The notes under the pieces were generated by a model. The model was not told the DNA's origin. It searched no databases and saw only the letters and a program-made list of their open reading frames with translations. Below are positions 16,194 to 25,823 of a DNA stretch of 64,000 nucleotides, one piece after another. Source of the DNA: Marinobacter zhejiangensis (GTDB taxonomy: Bacteria; Pseudomonadota; Gammaproteobacteria; Pseudomonadales; Oleiphilaceae). Every line of letters begins with the position of its first letter. Positions within the stretch are counted from its first letter, which is position 1. The position numbers and the translations under genes were made by a program. Where the stretch lies: assembly GCF_900114775.1 (NCBI RefSeq), contig NZ_FOUE01000007.1, positions 1-64,000 on the forward strand, read 5' to 3'.

Positions 16194-17167
16194 CCCCCCG
16201 GCGCGATAAGGAGTCGGATGGCCAGAAACTTCACCAGTCCGTGCTCCTTGATGCCGCGGTGGATTTTCTGGTCAGTGATTCCAATGGAAATTACATCGAT
16301 TGCACCTTTGGGCGTGGAGGCCATAGCCGGCTGATTCTGGGGCGCCTGGGTGAGAACGGGCACCTGCTGGGCATCGATAAGGACCCGGAAGCGATCGGCT
16401 TTGCCAGTGAGCTGGCGGCTGAAGACGCACGTTTTTCCGTGTTTCATGGATCGTTTGCCGAATTGGCGCAAGCGGCGGATGAGCAAGGCTGGCCTGCGGT
16501 TGATGGTGTGCTGATGGACTTGGGGGTTTCTTCGCCTCAGCTTGATGATGCGACGCGAGGCTTCAGTTTCATGCGTCAGGGTCCGCTGGATATGCGGATG
16601 AATCCGCAGCAGGGCATGAGTGCAGCGGAGTGGCTGGCATCAGCGGATGAAAAGGATATAGCAGACGTCATCTGGCGCTACGGCGAGGAGCGTTTTTCTC
16701 GCCGGATTGCCAGGGCGATTATCGGTCGCCGAGAGGAGGAGCCTCTGGTCACCACCCGTGACCTCGCTGAGCTGGTCAGCTCTGCAGTTCCCAAGAAAGA
16801 AAAGCACAAGCATCCTGCCACCCGGACTTTCCAGGCGATCCGCATCTACATCAATCGGGAGCTGGAAGACCTGGAGGCGGGTCTGGAAGCGGCTGTTGAA
16901 CGTTTGGCTGCGGGCGGCCGGCTGGTGGTGATCAGTTTTCACTCCCTGGAAGACCGGATCGTTAAGCGTTTTATGAGGGACCTGGCCCGAGGACCGCAAC
17001 TGCCAAGAGGCCTGCCTGTTACCGCCAGCGAGGCTGAGTCTCAGTTTCGCCTTGTGGGTAAGGCGATCAAGGCGGATGTTGCGGAGGTCAGTGACAACGT
17101 TCGGGCCCGCAGCGCGGTCATGAGAGTTTTGGAACGCAGGGCTCAACACCAAGGGGAAGGAGCGTAA
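16190..17167 (+). CDS. rsmH: 16S rRNA (cytosine(1402)-N4)-methyltransferase
   Basis: RsmH (MraW) methylates N4 of C1402 in 16S rRNA using S-adenosylmethionine. The 325-residue product has HQSVLLDAAV at the start, the SAM-binding CTFGRGGHSRLIL, LMDLGVSSPQLDD, and ISFHSLEDRIVKRF near the end. It follows mraZ with a 4-base overlap, and ftsL begins one base after its stop. Confidence 0.97.
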   Translation: MTPRRDKESDGQKLHQSVLLDAAVDFLVSDSNGNYIDCTFGRGGHSRLILGRLGENGHLLGIDKDPEAIGFASELAAEDARFSVFHGSFAELAQAADEQGWPAVDGVLMDLGVSSPQLDDATRGFSFMRQGPLDMRMNPQQGMSAAEWLASADEKDIADVIWRYGEERFSRRIARAIIGRREEEPLVTTRDLAELVSSAVPKKEKHKHPATRTFQAIRIYINRELEDLEAGLEAAVERLAAGGRLVVISFHSLEDRIVKRFMRDLARGPQLPRGLPVTASEAESQFRLVGKAIKADVAEVSDNVRARSAVMRVLERRAQHQGEGA

Positions 17168-17168
17168 A

Positions 17169-17570
17169 ATGGGAGCTGTAACCATCGAACGTCCCACCCG
17201 GACGACAAAACTGACTAAACAGTCGGTGCGGGCCGGGCTTGGTACTGCGTATCGCTTGTCCCGGAGAGTGTTTGCGGCACTGGGGCAGCGGGACGTCCTG
17301 ATTACGGTTGTGCTGGTGGGCATCCTGATTGCGTCAGCGATCGGCGTGGTTTCGAGTGTGCATACCAACCGGGGGCTGTTCAACGAACTGTCCCAGTTGC
17401 AGGGTGAGCGGGACGGCTATCAGCGGGAGTGGAGTCAGCTTCTGCTGGAGCAGAGTGCGCTAAGTGCCCATGGGCGAATTGAACATCTGGCGGCGGAACA
17501 GCTGAATCTGGTGGTCCCCGGAAAACAGGATATTGTGCTGGTCCAGTTGCCGGCGCAAGTGAGTCAATAG
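17169..17570 (+). CDS. ftsL: Cell division protein FtsL
   Basis: FtsL is a bitopic protein that forms the FtsQLB complex and activates FtsWI. The 133-residue product has an N-terminal cytoplasmic part, one membrane segment (about residues 38-57, starting VLITVVLVGILIASAIG) and a periplasmic coiled coil (about 60-110). The sequence is poorly conserved across species, so position between rsmH and ftsI carries much of the assignment. GGAAGGAG precedes the ATG. Confidence 0.93.
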   Translation: MGAVTIERPTRTTKLTKQSVRAGLGTAYRLSRRVFAALGQRDVLITVVLVGILIASAIGVVSSVHTNRGLFNELSQLQGERDGYQREWSQLLLEQSALSAHGRIEHLAAEQLNLVVPGKQDIVLVQLPAQVSQ

Positions 17571-17593
17571 ACAGCGACGCAAAGGAATAAGCG

Positions 17594-19327
17594 GTGTCTG
17601 AACAGCAGCAAACATGGCGGCACAAGCTGGCTGCCGGGCTAGAAGCCTGGCGGTTCGGCTTTGTGCTGTCTGTGTTTCTTGCTGTGGCTATGGTTCTTGC
17701 CTGGCGCCTCGTCGGGTTGCACGTGGTGGATCAGGAGTTTCTTCGCCACCAGGGGGATGTGCGTACCATCCGGGCCGAAACCATCGACGCTCACCGGGGG
17801 ATGATCACCGACCGCTATGGCGAGCCACTGGCGGTTAGCACACCGGTACAAACCCTCTGGGCAAACCCAACGGAAATGGATCCGGACGACCCTCGGTTGG
17901 CCAATGCTGCCCGTTTGCTGGAACTGACGGAAGCTGAGCTGCGTCAGCGCATCCGTGATTACGCGACCCGCCGCTTTATCTACATTCAGCGGAAAATGCA
18001 GCCGAGTCTTGCCCAGCAGGTGATGGATCTGCGTATACCGGGCTTGTACAGCCGGCGGGAATACCAGCGCTTCTACCCGGCGGGTGAAGTCACCGCGCAC
18101 GTTGTTGGCTTTACCAACATCGACGAGCACGGTCAGGAAGGTATGGAGCTGTCCTACGACAATTGGCTGGACGGCATTCCGGGGGCCAAGAGGGTGTTGC
18201 GGGACAACCGGGGGCGGACTGTCAGCGACCTGTCGCTGATTAGCGACGCCAGCCCCGGCGGCGATCTGTCGCTGAGTATCGATCTGCGCCTGCAGTACCT
18301 GGCCTATCGGGAGCTGAAAGCCGTAGTCACCGCCCACGAAGCCAAAGGCGGCACCCTGGTTATGCTCGATGTGAGTACCGGCGAGGTACTGGCCATGGTG
18401 AACCAGCAATCGTATAACCCGAATGATCGCAGTCAGCTCAGTCCGGAACGGCTGAGAAACAAGGCGATCACTGACCTCTTCGAGCCGGGGTCGCCGATGA
18501 AGCCGATTGCCATGGCCGCGGCCCTGGAATCGGGGAGATACAGCCTGTCCAGCACCATTGATACATCGCCGGGTTATCGGCGATTTGGTCGTTTTACGAT
18601 CCGGGATGCGCGGAATTATGGCGTGATTGACATGACGACGGTAATTGCCAAGTCCAGCAACGTGGGTATCAGTCGTATTGCCAATGATCTCGGCGGTGAT
18701 GTGATTCGGGATCTGTATTTCCGCATGGGGCTGGGGCAGGCCTCTGGCATCGGTTTCCCTGGTGAGGCGGTTGGTGTCCTGCCATCTCCGCCCCGCTGGC
18801 GGCCAGTCGAAGAAGCGACGTTGTCGTACGGCTATGGGCTGAGTGTCAATGCCCTGCAGCTAGCCCAGGCCTATATGGTCCTGGCCAATGGTGGCATCCG
18901 TTATCCGCTGAGCTTGTTGAAGCTTGATCAGGCACCAGAAGGTGAACGGGTGTTGTCAGAGCATGTGACTGCGCAGATTCGCGGCATGCTTAGAACGGTC
19001 GTTGAAAATGGCACAGGCCGACGTGCCCAGCCGGTACTCTATTCGGCCGGTGGTAAGACCGGGACCGTGCATTTGGTCGGCCAAGGTGGCTATGAGGACA
19101 GTGAGTACAAGGCGATCTTTGCAGGCATGGCGCCGATTGATAACCCAAGAATTGTAACTGTAGTGGCTGTGGACGCGCCGCAGGCAGGCGAGTATTACGG
19201 TGGTGAAGTGGCAGCACCGGTTTTTGGCCGAGTGATGAGCGATGCGTTACGGCTGCTGAATGTACGGCCGGAACTGGAGCTGAGTGAGACAACAGCTGAA
19301 CTCACCCTATCCGGAGAGCGGGGCTAA
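17594..19327 (+). CDS. ftsI: Peptidoglycan D,D-transpeptidase FtsI (PBP3)
   Basis: FtsI crosslinks septal peptidoglycan in complex with FtsW. The 577-residue product has one N-terminal membrane segment (about 20-42), the PBP dimerisation region, and the transpeptidase domain. Active-site motifs are SPMK (in EPGSPMKPIA), SSN (in KSSNVGIS) and KTG (in GGKTGTVHL). The SPMK form differs from the common STVK/SVMK but keeps Ser and Lys. The start is GTG 17594 after AAAGGA. Confidence 0.96.
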   Translation: MSEQQQTWRHKLAAGLEAWRFGFVLSVFLAVAMVLAWRLVGLHVVDQEFLRHQGDVRTIRAETIDAHRGMITDRYGEPLAVSTPVQTLWANPTEMDPDDPRLANAARLLELTEAELRQRIRDYATRRFIYIQRKMQPSLAQQVMDLRIPGLYSRREYQRFYPAGEVTAHVVGFTNIDEHGQEGMELSYDNWLDGIPGAKRVLRDNRGRTVSDLSLISDASPGGDLSLSIDLRLQYLAYRELKAVVTAHEAKGGTLVMLDVSTGEVLAMVNQQSYNPNDRSQLSPERLRNKAITDLFEPGSPMKPIAMAAALESGRYSLSSTIDTSPGYRRFGRFTIRDARNYGVIDMTTVIAKSSNVGISRIANDLGGDVIRDLYFRMGLGQASGIGFPGEAVGVLPSPPRWRPVEEATLSYGYGLSVNALQLAQAYMVLANGGIRYPLSLLKLDQAPEGERVLSEHVTAQIRGMLRTVVENGTGRRAQPVLYSAGGKTGTVHLVGQGGYEDSEYKAIFAGMAPIDNPRIVTVVAVDAPQAGEYYGGEVAAPVFGRVMSDALRLLNVRPELELSETTAELTLSGERG

Positions 19328-19331
19328 TCCT

Positions 19332-20816
19332 ATGTGCATCACATCCCTGAGTTCTTTGTTACATGGAATCGTAGACGTACCGTCGGTATTCGATGTCACC
19401 ATTCACGGCCTGGCAACAGACAGCCGTGCAGTGAACAAGGGGGACGCGTTTGTGGCGCTTGCTGGTGAGCGAACGAGTGCGGATCACTACGTTGACCAGG
19501 CGATAGAGGCAGGGGCTACCGTGGTGCTGCTGGATGTGTCTGAGCCGGCAAGTTGTCGCGAGCATCGGGGCGCGTTGCTGGTTCCGGTACCTTCATTGCG
19601 GGCGCAGCTGGGGCTGATCGCGGATCGCTTCTATGAACGTCCGTCGCAACGCCTTCGCTTGATCGGTGTCACGGGAACCAACGGCAAGACCTCTGTCAGC
19701 CAGTACATTGCCCAGTTGCTTAATGAGACCGGTACCCCTTGCGGCATTATTGGCACCTTGGGGTATGGCATGCCGGGACGCCTGCAGACTGCCACTCATA
19801 CCACCCCTGACGTGGTCAAGGTGAATCAGACGTTGGCTCAGGTTCTGGCCCAGCAAGGGCGTGCAGCCGCAATGGAGGTTTCCTCCCACGCTCTGGATCA
19901 GGGGCGCACGGACAACCTGACCATGACCGGCGCGGTTTTTACCAACCTGACACGTGACCACCTGGACTACCACGGCACCATGGAGGCCTACGGCAGTGCC
20001 AAGGCTCGACTGTTTAACCGGGATGAACTCCATTTTGCGGTGATTAATTTCGATGACCCGTTCGGTCGTCAGCTTTATAAGCAGCTGGATGGTGTCTGTG
20101 ACCGGGTGCGTTACAGCTTACATGAGTCCCAGACAGAGCTCTGGCTGACGCGGTTCGAGCCGACTGCTGGCGGAATGGATATCTCCGTAGATGGTCTGTG
20201 GGGGGCGTTTGATGTGTCTGCACCGCTGATGGGTAGCTTTAATGCGAGTAACCTGCTGGCGGCGATGGGGGCTGTGTTGAGTCTGGGCGTGCCCGTCGCA
20301 CGGGTAGTGAGTGCGGCAGCACGACTGACACCGCCGCCTGGGCGACTGGAATCATTCACCGGCGCAACCGGGGTTCAGGTTGTGGTCGATTATGCCCACA
20401 CACCGGATGCCCTTGCCAATGCGCTGGCGGCATTAAGAGCGCACGTCAGGGGACGTTTGATTTGTGTGTTTGGGTGCGGTGGTGACCGGGACTCCGGCAA
20501 GCGACCAGAGATGGCCAAAGAGGCCGAGTCCGGAGCAGACCTGGTCATTGTGACGGATGATAACCCGCGGAGTGAATCACCCCAGGCCATTGCAGATGAC
20601 ATTGTCGCGGGTTTTATCGAGCCTGCGCGGGTAACGGTTATTCATGACCGCGCCGAAGCTATCCGGGCAGCGGTCTCCATGGCGGAAGCCGGTGATGTGG
20701 TTCTGATCGCCGGGAAAGGTCATGAGAGCTGGCAGGAAATGGCCGGTCAGCGCTTGCCTTTCAGCGATGTGGAGCAAGTCCGTCATGCGCTTGATCTGAA
20801 TGGAGGGGTGGCGTGA
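19332..20816 (+). CDS. murE: UDP-MurNAc-L-Ala-D-Glu:meso-diaminopimelate ligase
   Basis: MurE adds meso-diaminopimelate to the peptidoglycan stem peptide. The 494-residue product has the ATP loop GVTGTNGKTS, the central Mur-ligase domain, and the DNPR signature (DDNPRSESP) that selects meso-DAP over lysine. I chose ATG 19332 with GGAGAGCGGGG upstream. An in-frame ATG at 19284 lies inside ftsI and would add an unrelated N-terminus. The stop overlaps murF as GTGA. Confidence 0.96.
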   Translation: MCITSLSSLLHGIVDVPSVFDVTIHGLATDSRAVNKGDAFVALAGERTSADHYVDQAIEAGATVVLLDVSEPASCREHRGALLVPVPSLRAQLGLIADRFYERPSQRLRLIGVTGTNGKTSVSQYIAQLLNETGTPCGIIGTLGYGMPGRLQTATHTTPDVVKVNQTLAQVLAQQGRAAAMEVSSHALDQGRTDNLTMTGAVFTNLTRDHLDYHGTMEAYGSAKARLFNRDELHFAVINFDDPFGRQLYKQLDGVCDRVRYSLHESQTELWLTRFEPTAGGMDISVDGLWGAFDVSAPLMGSFNASNLLAAMGAVLSLGVPVARVVSAAARLTPPPGRLESFTGATGVQVVVDYAHTPDALANALAALRAHVRGRLICVFGCGGDRDSGKRPEMAKEAESGADLVIVTDDNPRSESPQAIADDIVAGFIEPARVTVIHDRAEAIRAAVSMAEAGDVVLIAGKGHESWQEMAGQRLPFSDVEQVRHALDLNGGVA

Positions 20817-22195
20817 TCGGTTCGTGGTCTTTAGCTGAAGTGGCGCAGGTCATAGGCGCAGATACGATCAGCGAATCAGGGGTGATCGCTGGTGTGTCGA
20901 CCGATACCCGAAATTTGGGTGACGGTGACCTGTTCGTGGCGCTTAGGGGCGAGCACTTTGATGGCCATAACTTTATTGGCCAGGCCAGTGATGCAGGCGC
21001 CGTAGCTGCGGTGGTTGATACCGTGGATAGCCGCGTTGGCCTGCCCCAGCTGAAGGTTAAGGACACGTTGGCGGGGTTGTCGGCGTTCGCCGCGGCCAAC
21101 CGGGATCGTAGTCGTGCCGAGTTTGTGGCCGTTACCGGCAGCAGTGGCAAGACCACCGTGAAAGAAATGTTGGCTGCGATCCTGGGGGAAGAGGCGCCTA
21201 CCCTGGCGACCCAGGGTAATTTGAACAACCACATCGGGGTGCCCCTGACCCTTTTGAGGATTGCTCAAGAACATCGTTATGCCGTGGTGGAGCATGGCGC
21301 CAGCGGCGTTGGTGAAATTGCCCAAACGATTGCACTGACGAGGCCGGATGTTGCCATCATCACTAACGCGGCAGAGGCACACCTCGAGGGGTTTGGCAGC
21401 TACGACAATATTGTCATTGCCAAAGGTGAAATCATTGATGGAGTGAACAGCCAGGGCGTGGTGGTGCTCAACCAGGATGACCCGGCATTCCCTGCTTGGC
21501 GTAAGCGAGCAGGAGATCGCCGGGTGGTATCGGTCAGTGCGCGCCCGGGTAGCGGGGCAACCTATGAACTGGCATCGCTGGAGTTGTTGCCCTCCGGTCA
21601 GCGGTTAACGGTAATAGGGCCCGAAGGCTGGCGTTGTGAGCTGGTCCTCCCGCTGCCAGGTGAGCATAACGCTTTGAATGCCATGCTGGCGATTGCAGCC
21701 GTTCGTGCATTAAGGCTGGCTGACAATGCTATTACCCGTGGTCTTGAGGGAATGAAGCCGGTTAAGGGGCGGTTAAGCCAGGCAGAAATTGCGACCGGGC
21801 TGACGCTGATTGATGACAGCTATAACGCCAACCCGTCTTCAATGAAGGCGGCATTGAAGGTTCTGGCTGGCAGGTCCGGCAAGCGGATTGCAGTGCTGGG
21901 AGCCATGGCCGAGCTGGGGAGTGATTCCGACCGCTTGCACCAGGAGGTGGGTGAAGCGGCGGCCAAACTGGGGATCGAGCAATTGGTGGTTGTCGGCGGA
22001 GGCTGTGAGGGCTACCGGACAGGCTTCGGGACCTCAGCGGTGGCCTGTGCCGACCACGACACTGCGGTGACGTACCTGATGCAACAACACAATGGCCCGA
22101 TGACGGTACTGGTCAAGGGGTCTCGTAGTTCCGCCATGGAGCGTGTGGCGGAGGGACTAAAAGAAAAGGTGACTAATTCATGCTGCTCTGGCTGA
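20813..22195 (+). CDS. murF: UDP-MurNAc-tripeptide:D-Ala-D-Ala ligase
   Basis: MurF attaches D-Ala-D-Ala to complete UDP-MurNAc-pentapeptide. The 460-residue product carries the ATP loop VTGSSGKTTVKEM, the NLNNHIGVPLTLL segment, EHGASGVGEI and DDSYNANPSSMKAAL, all typical of MurF. It starts at GTG 20813 inside the murE stop, and its 3' end overlaps mraY by 16 bases. Confidence 0.96.
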   Translation: MIGSWSLAEVAQVIGADTISESGVIAGVSTDTRNLGDGDLFVALRGEHFDGHNFIGQASDAGAVAAVVDTVDSRVGLPQLKVKDTLAGLSAFAAANRDRSRAEFVAVTGSSGKTTVKEMLAAILGEEAPTLATQGNLNNHIGVPLTLLRIAQEHRYAVVEHGASGVGEIAQTIALTRPDVAIITNAAEAHLEGFGSYDNIVIAKGEIIDGVNSQGVVVLNQDDPAFPAWRKRAGDRRVVSVSARPGSGATYELASLELLPSGQRLTVIGPEGWRCELVLPLPGEHNALNAMLAIAAVRALRLADNAITRGLEGMKPVKGRLSQAEIATGLTLIDDSYNANPSSMKAALKVLAGRSGKRIAVLGAMAELGSDSDRLHQEVGEAAAKLGIEQLVVVGGGCEGYRTGFGTSAVACADHDTAVTYLMQQHNGPMTVLVKGSRSSAMERVAEGLKEKVTNSCCSG

Positions 22196-23265
22196 CAGAG
22201 ATTCTCTCACAGTACTTTTCCTCGCTGACGGTCTTTCAGTACCTGACCTTACGGGGGATTTTCGGCGTTCTGACGGCGCTGGTGATCTCCCTGATGATTG
22301 GTCCACTGATGATCCGGAAGCTGAGCCAATATCAGATCGGGCAGGCGGTGCGTGATGATGGGCCTCAGACTCATTTGAGCAAAGCGGGCACGCCGACTAT
22401 GGGGGGCGCCCTCATTCTGGTCGCCATTGCGATCAGTACCTTGTTGTGGGCTGACCTCAGCAGTCGCTATGTGTGGATTACGCTCATGGTGACGCTGCTG
22501 TTTGGCGCCATTGGCTGGGTGGATGACTATCGCAAAGTGGTTGAGCGCAACCCGAGAGGTCTGCCAGCTCGTTGGAAGTACTTCTGGCAGTCAGTGGTTG
22601 GCGCAGGTGCGGCTATTGCCCTTTATTACAGCGCGAGCCTGCCTCAGGAAACATCGCTGTACGTACCTTTCTTTAAAGACGTAACTCTGACGATGGGGCC
22701 GGTGCTGTTTGTGTTGCTGACCTACTTCGTCATTGTCGGCAGCAGTAATGCGGTAAACCTGACCGATGGGCTTGATGGTTTGGCCATTATGCCGACGGTG
22801 ATGGTGGCCGGGGCGCTGGCGATCTTTGCGTACCTGTCCGGGCACGTACAGTTTGCCAACTACCTGTTGATCCCCCATTTACCAGGCACCGGCGAACTGA
22901 TTGTTTTCTGCGGGGCCATTGTTGGTGCGGGGCTAGGCTTCTTGTGGTTCAACACCTACCCGGCCCAGGTTTTTATGGGCGACGTAGGAGCGCTGGCGCT
23001 GGGCGCAGCGCTGGGAGTCGTGGCGGTCATCGTTCGGCAGGAAATTGTGTTGTTCATTATGGGCGGTGTGTTTGTGATGGAGACTATTTCGGTGATTCTG
23101 CAGGTTGGATCGTTCCGCCTGACGGGGCGCCGGATCTTCCGTATGGCACCACTCCATCACCATTTTGAATTGAAAGGCTGGCCTGAACCCCGGGTAATTG
23201 TGCGGTTCTGGGTCATTACCGTGGTGCTGGTCCTGATCGGACTGGCCACCCTGAAAATTCGTTAA
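22180..23265 (+). CDS. mraY: Phospho-N-acetylmuramoyl-pentapeptide transferase
   Basis: MraY transfers phospho-MurNAc-pentapeptide to undecaprenyl phosphate, making lipid I at the inner membrane. The 361-residue product has about ten hydrophobic segments and the catalytic and substrate motifs GTPTMGGALI, GWVDDYRK, NLTDGLDGLA, and APLHHHFELKGWPE. The overlap with murF implies coupled translation. Confidence 0.97.
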   Translation: MLLWLTEILSQYFSSLTVFQYLTLRGIFGVLTALVISLMIGPLMIRKLSQYQIGQAVRDDGPQTHLSKAGTPTMGGALILVAIAISTLLWADLSSRYVWITLMVTLLFGAIGWVDDYRKVVERNPRGLPARWKYFWQSVVGAGAAIALYYSASLPQETSLYVPFFKDVTLTMGPVLFVLLTYFVIVGSSNAVNLTDGLDGLAIMPTVMVAGALAIFAYLSGHVQFANYLLIPHLPGTGELIVFCGAIVGAGLGFLWFNTYPAQVFMGDVGALALGAALGVVAVIVRQEIVLFIMGGVFVMETISVILQVGSFRLTGRRIFRMAPLHHHFELKGWPEPRVIVRFWVITVVLVLIGLATLKIR

Positions 23266-23280
23266 CAACAGCGGGTAGTC

Positions 23281-24621
23281 ATGACTGTTATCGTATCGGA
23301 TCGTCGCACACTGGTCGTAGGGCTCGGTAAAACCGGGCTCTCCTGCGTGCGCTATCTGTGTGCGCAAGGTCGTGAGCTGGCCGTGGCTGACAGCCGCATG
23401 GCTCCACCCGGACTGGATGAGCTCCGGGCCGAGTTTCCCGATGTTGCCGTGTTCCTGGGTCCGTTCGACGCGGCCCTGTTCAGCCGTTACAACGAACTGG
23501 TTGTAAGCCCGGGTATTGCCATCGCGGAACCCGCCATTCAGGCTGCCGCCAATCAAGGGGCCCGTATCCGTGGGGATATAGACCTGTTCGCCGAGGCCGC
23601 GGAAGCGCCGATCGTTGCGATTACCGGCTCCAATGGCAAAACCACCGTGACCACCTTGGTGGGGGAGATGGCTAAAGCGGCCGGTGTCAGCGTTGCGGTT
23701 GGTGGCAACATTGGTACACCGGCACTGGAGTTGCTCAGCCCTGACGTTGAGCTTTATGTGCTTGAACTTTCCAGCTTCCAGCTGGAAACAACCGATCAAC
23801 TTGGGGCGCTGGCGGCCACCGTGTTGAATGTAAGCGACGATCACATGGATCGTTACGCTTCGCGAATGGACTACTTCCAGGCCAAGCAGCGTATTTACCG
23901 GGGCTGTAATACTGCGGTCGTTAACCTGGACGATGCCTTGAGCACACCGATGGCGCGTGACTCGATGCGTTTCCTGTGCTTCGGCTTTCATCGGGTTAAC
24001 CCGGACACCTTCAGCACCCGTGACGACCAGGATGGCACCTGGATCACTTTTGGTTTTGACAACCTCCTGCTGGCGGATGAGCTAAAGCTGCTTGGCCGTC
24101 ACAATGTCAGCAACGTGATGGCGGCGCTGGCGCTGGGTCATGCGGCAGGGTTGCCGATGGATGTGATGTTGAGCGTTGCCCAACGGTTCCACGGTCTTCC
24201 GCATCGCTGCGAGTTTGTTCGAGAGCTGGACGGCGTTGACTACGTCAACGACTCCAAAGGCACTAACGTGGGTGCAACCGTGGCAGCCATTGAAAGCCTG
24301 GCGCCGGTATCCGGGAAAGTCGTGCTGATTGCCGGTGGTGATGGAAAAGGGGCCGATTTTGACCTGCTGGCGGCTCCGGTGTCTGCCCATTGCCGAGCCG
24401 TGGTGCTGATAGGGACGGATGCTGGAAAAATTGCCCAATCACTGGGCGATGACGTATTTGTGTCCAGGGCTTCGACATTGGCGGATGCGGTTTTGGATGC
24501 GAAAGCCAAGGCTCAGCCAGGAGATCGCGTTCTGCTGTCTCCGGCCTGTGCCAGCTTTGACATGTTTCGGGATTATCTTGATCGGGGCGATCAGTTCCGC
24601 CACCTGGTGGAGGCATTGTGA
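23281..24621 (+). CDS. murD: UDP-MurNAc-L-alanine:D-glutamate ligase
   Basis: MurD adds D-glutamate to UDP-MurNAc-L-Ala in the cytosol. The 446-residue product has an N-terminal Rossmann domain (VVGLGKTGLSCVRYL), the ATP loop AITGSNGKTTVTTL and YVNDSKGTNVGATVAAI. It lies 15 bases after mraY. Its stop shares bases with the ftsW start (TGATG). Confidence 0.96.
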   Translation: MTVIVSDRRTLVVGLGKTGLSCVRYLCAQGRELAVADSRMAPPGLDELRAEFPDVAVFLGPFDAALFSRYNELVVSPGIAIAEPAIQAAANQGARIRGDIDLFAEAAEAPIVAITGSNGKTTVTTLVGEMAKAAGVSVAVGGNIGTPALELLSPDVELYVLELSSFQLETTDQLGALAATVLNVSDDHMDRYASRMDYFQAKQRIYRGCNTAVVNLDDALSTPMARDSMRFLCFGFHRVNPDTFSTRDDQDGTWITFGFDNLLLADELKLLGRHNVSNVMAALALGHAAGLPMDVMLSVAQRFHGLPHRCEFVRELDGVDYVNDSKGTNVGATVAAIESLAPVSGKVVLIAGGDGKGADFDLLAAPVSAHCRAVVLIGTDAGKIAQSLGDDVFVSRASTLADAVLDAKAKAQPGDRVLLSPACASFDMFRDYLDRGDQFRHLVEAL

Positions 24622-25823
24622 TGGAAATGACAATGCCGGGGATCAGGAGGCAGGGAATGCTGAACAGCATTCAGCCGTTGCACTGCCTGATCATCAGCGC
24701 TTCGGCACTGCTGGTGCTGGGTGTGATCATGATTTCGTCGGCGTCCATGGATATGGCGGCTGAGACGCTCGGCAACAGCTATCACTATATTGCCCGCCAA
24801 CTGGTGTTTGCCGCTATGGGTTGTGCCCTTGCATTGGGGGCGGTCAATGTTCCGCTGGCCTGGTGGGAGCGCAGCGGTTGGCTACTTCTGGGCATTGGTC
24901 TGTTAGTGCTGGTTCTGGTGCTGACACCGATTGGACGAACGGTTAATGGCTCAACCCGTTGGATTCCATTCGGGCTGTTTAATATTCAGGTATCGGAAAT
25001 CGCCAAGCTGTGCCTTATTGCGTACCTGGCAGGCTACATTGTCCGGCGTCGTGACGAGCTGGTGAATACTTGGTCTGGGTTTATCCGGCCGATGGCCGTG
25101 CTGACGCTGGCCTCCATTCTGTTGGTCATTGAGCCGGACTTTGGAGCGACGGTGGTCCTGATGACAGCGGCATTGGGCATGATTTTTCTGAGTGGGGTCC
25201 GGCTAAGGCTGTTTCTCCCGCTCATTGCGTTCTGTGTGGTTATGGGGGTGGCGCTGATTGTGACGCAGCCCTACCGCCTTAAACGTGTGATCAGCTATCT
25301 GGATCCCTGGAAGGATCAGTTTGATACCGGGTACCAGCTTACCCAGTCGCTGATTGCCTTTGGTCGGGGCGAGTGGGCGGGTGTTGGGCTGGGGAACTCA
25401 GTACAGAAACTGTTTTATCTGCCGGAGGCCCACACCGACTTTATTTTCGCCATCGTCGCGGAAGAATTTGGTCTCCTGGGGTCGTTGTTGGTGCTGGGGC
25501 TGTTTGTGACCTTGGTGGTATCAGGAATGATGATTGCCCGTCGAGCGGAAAAGGCTGGGATGACCTTTGCTGGCTGTTTCGCCTATGGCCTTACGTTAAT
25601 CATCGGCTTGCAGGCAACCATCAATATTGGTGTGAACACCGGCCTGCTTCCGACCAAGGGACTTACATTGCCTTTGATGAGCTATGGCGGTTCTAGCCTG
25701 CTGGTGATGTGTATATGTATCGGGGTCCTGATACGGGTGGAAATGGAACGGCTTGATCTTCAGGAGAATGGCGAAAGCGATGTCAAACCCGCACTGGCCG
25801 GAGGGGCGTCCTATGACGACTAA
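24621..25823 (+). CDS. ftsW: Septal peptidoglycan glycosyltransferase FtsW (SEDS)
   Basis: FtsW polymerises lipid II at the septum together with FtsI. The 400-residue product has about ten membrane segments and the SEDS signatures GSTRWIPFGLFNIQ, QPSE-like QVSEIAKL, PEAHTDFIFAIVAEEFG and GLTLPLMSYGGSS. The start is ATG 24621, or the overlapping GTG 24618. An internal Met at codon 14 is also possible because the first residues are not conserved. Confidence 0.95.
   Translation: MEMTMPGIRRQGMLNSIQPLHCLIISASALLVLGVIMISSASMDMAAETLGNSYHYIARQLVFAAMGCALALGAVNVPLAWWERSGWLLLGIGLLVLVLVLTPIGRTVNGSTRWIPFGLFNIQVSEIAKLCLIAYLAGYIVRRRDELVNTWSGFIRPMAVLTLASILLVIEPDFGATVVLMTAALGMIFLSGVRLRLFLPLIAFCVVMGVALIVTQPYRLKRVISYLDPWKDQFDTGYQLTQSLIAFGRGEWAGVGLGNSVQKLFYLPEAHTDFIFAIVAEEFGLLGSLLVLGLFVTLVVSGMMIARRAEKAGMTFAGCFAYGLTLIIGLQATINIGVNTGLLPTKGLTLPLMSYGGSSLLVMCICIGVLIRVEMERLDLQENGESDVKPALAGGASYDD

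Noticed and set aside
22933..23991. Open frame of 352 codons on the minus strand opposite mraY and murD
   Set aside because: Antisense to conserved Mur genes, with His/Arg/Gln-rich composition typical of shadow frames.
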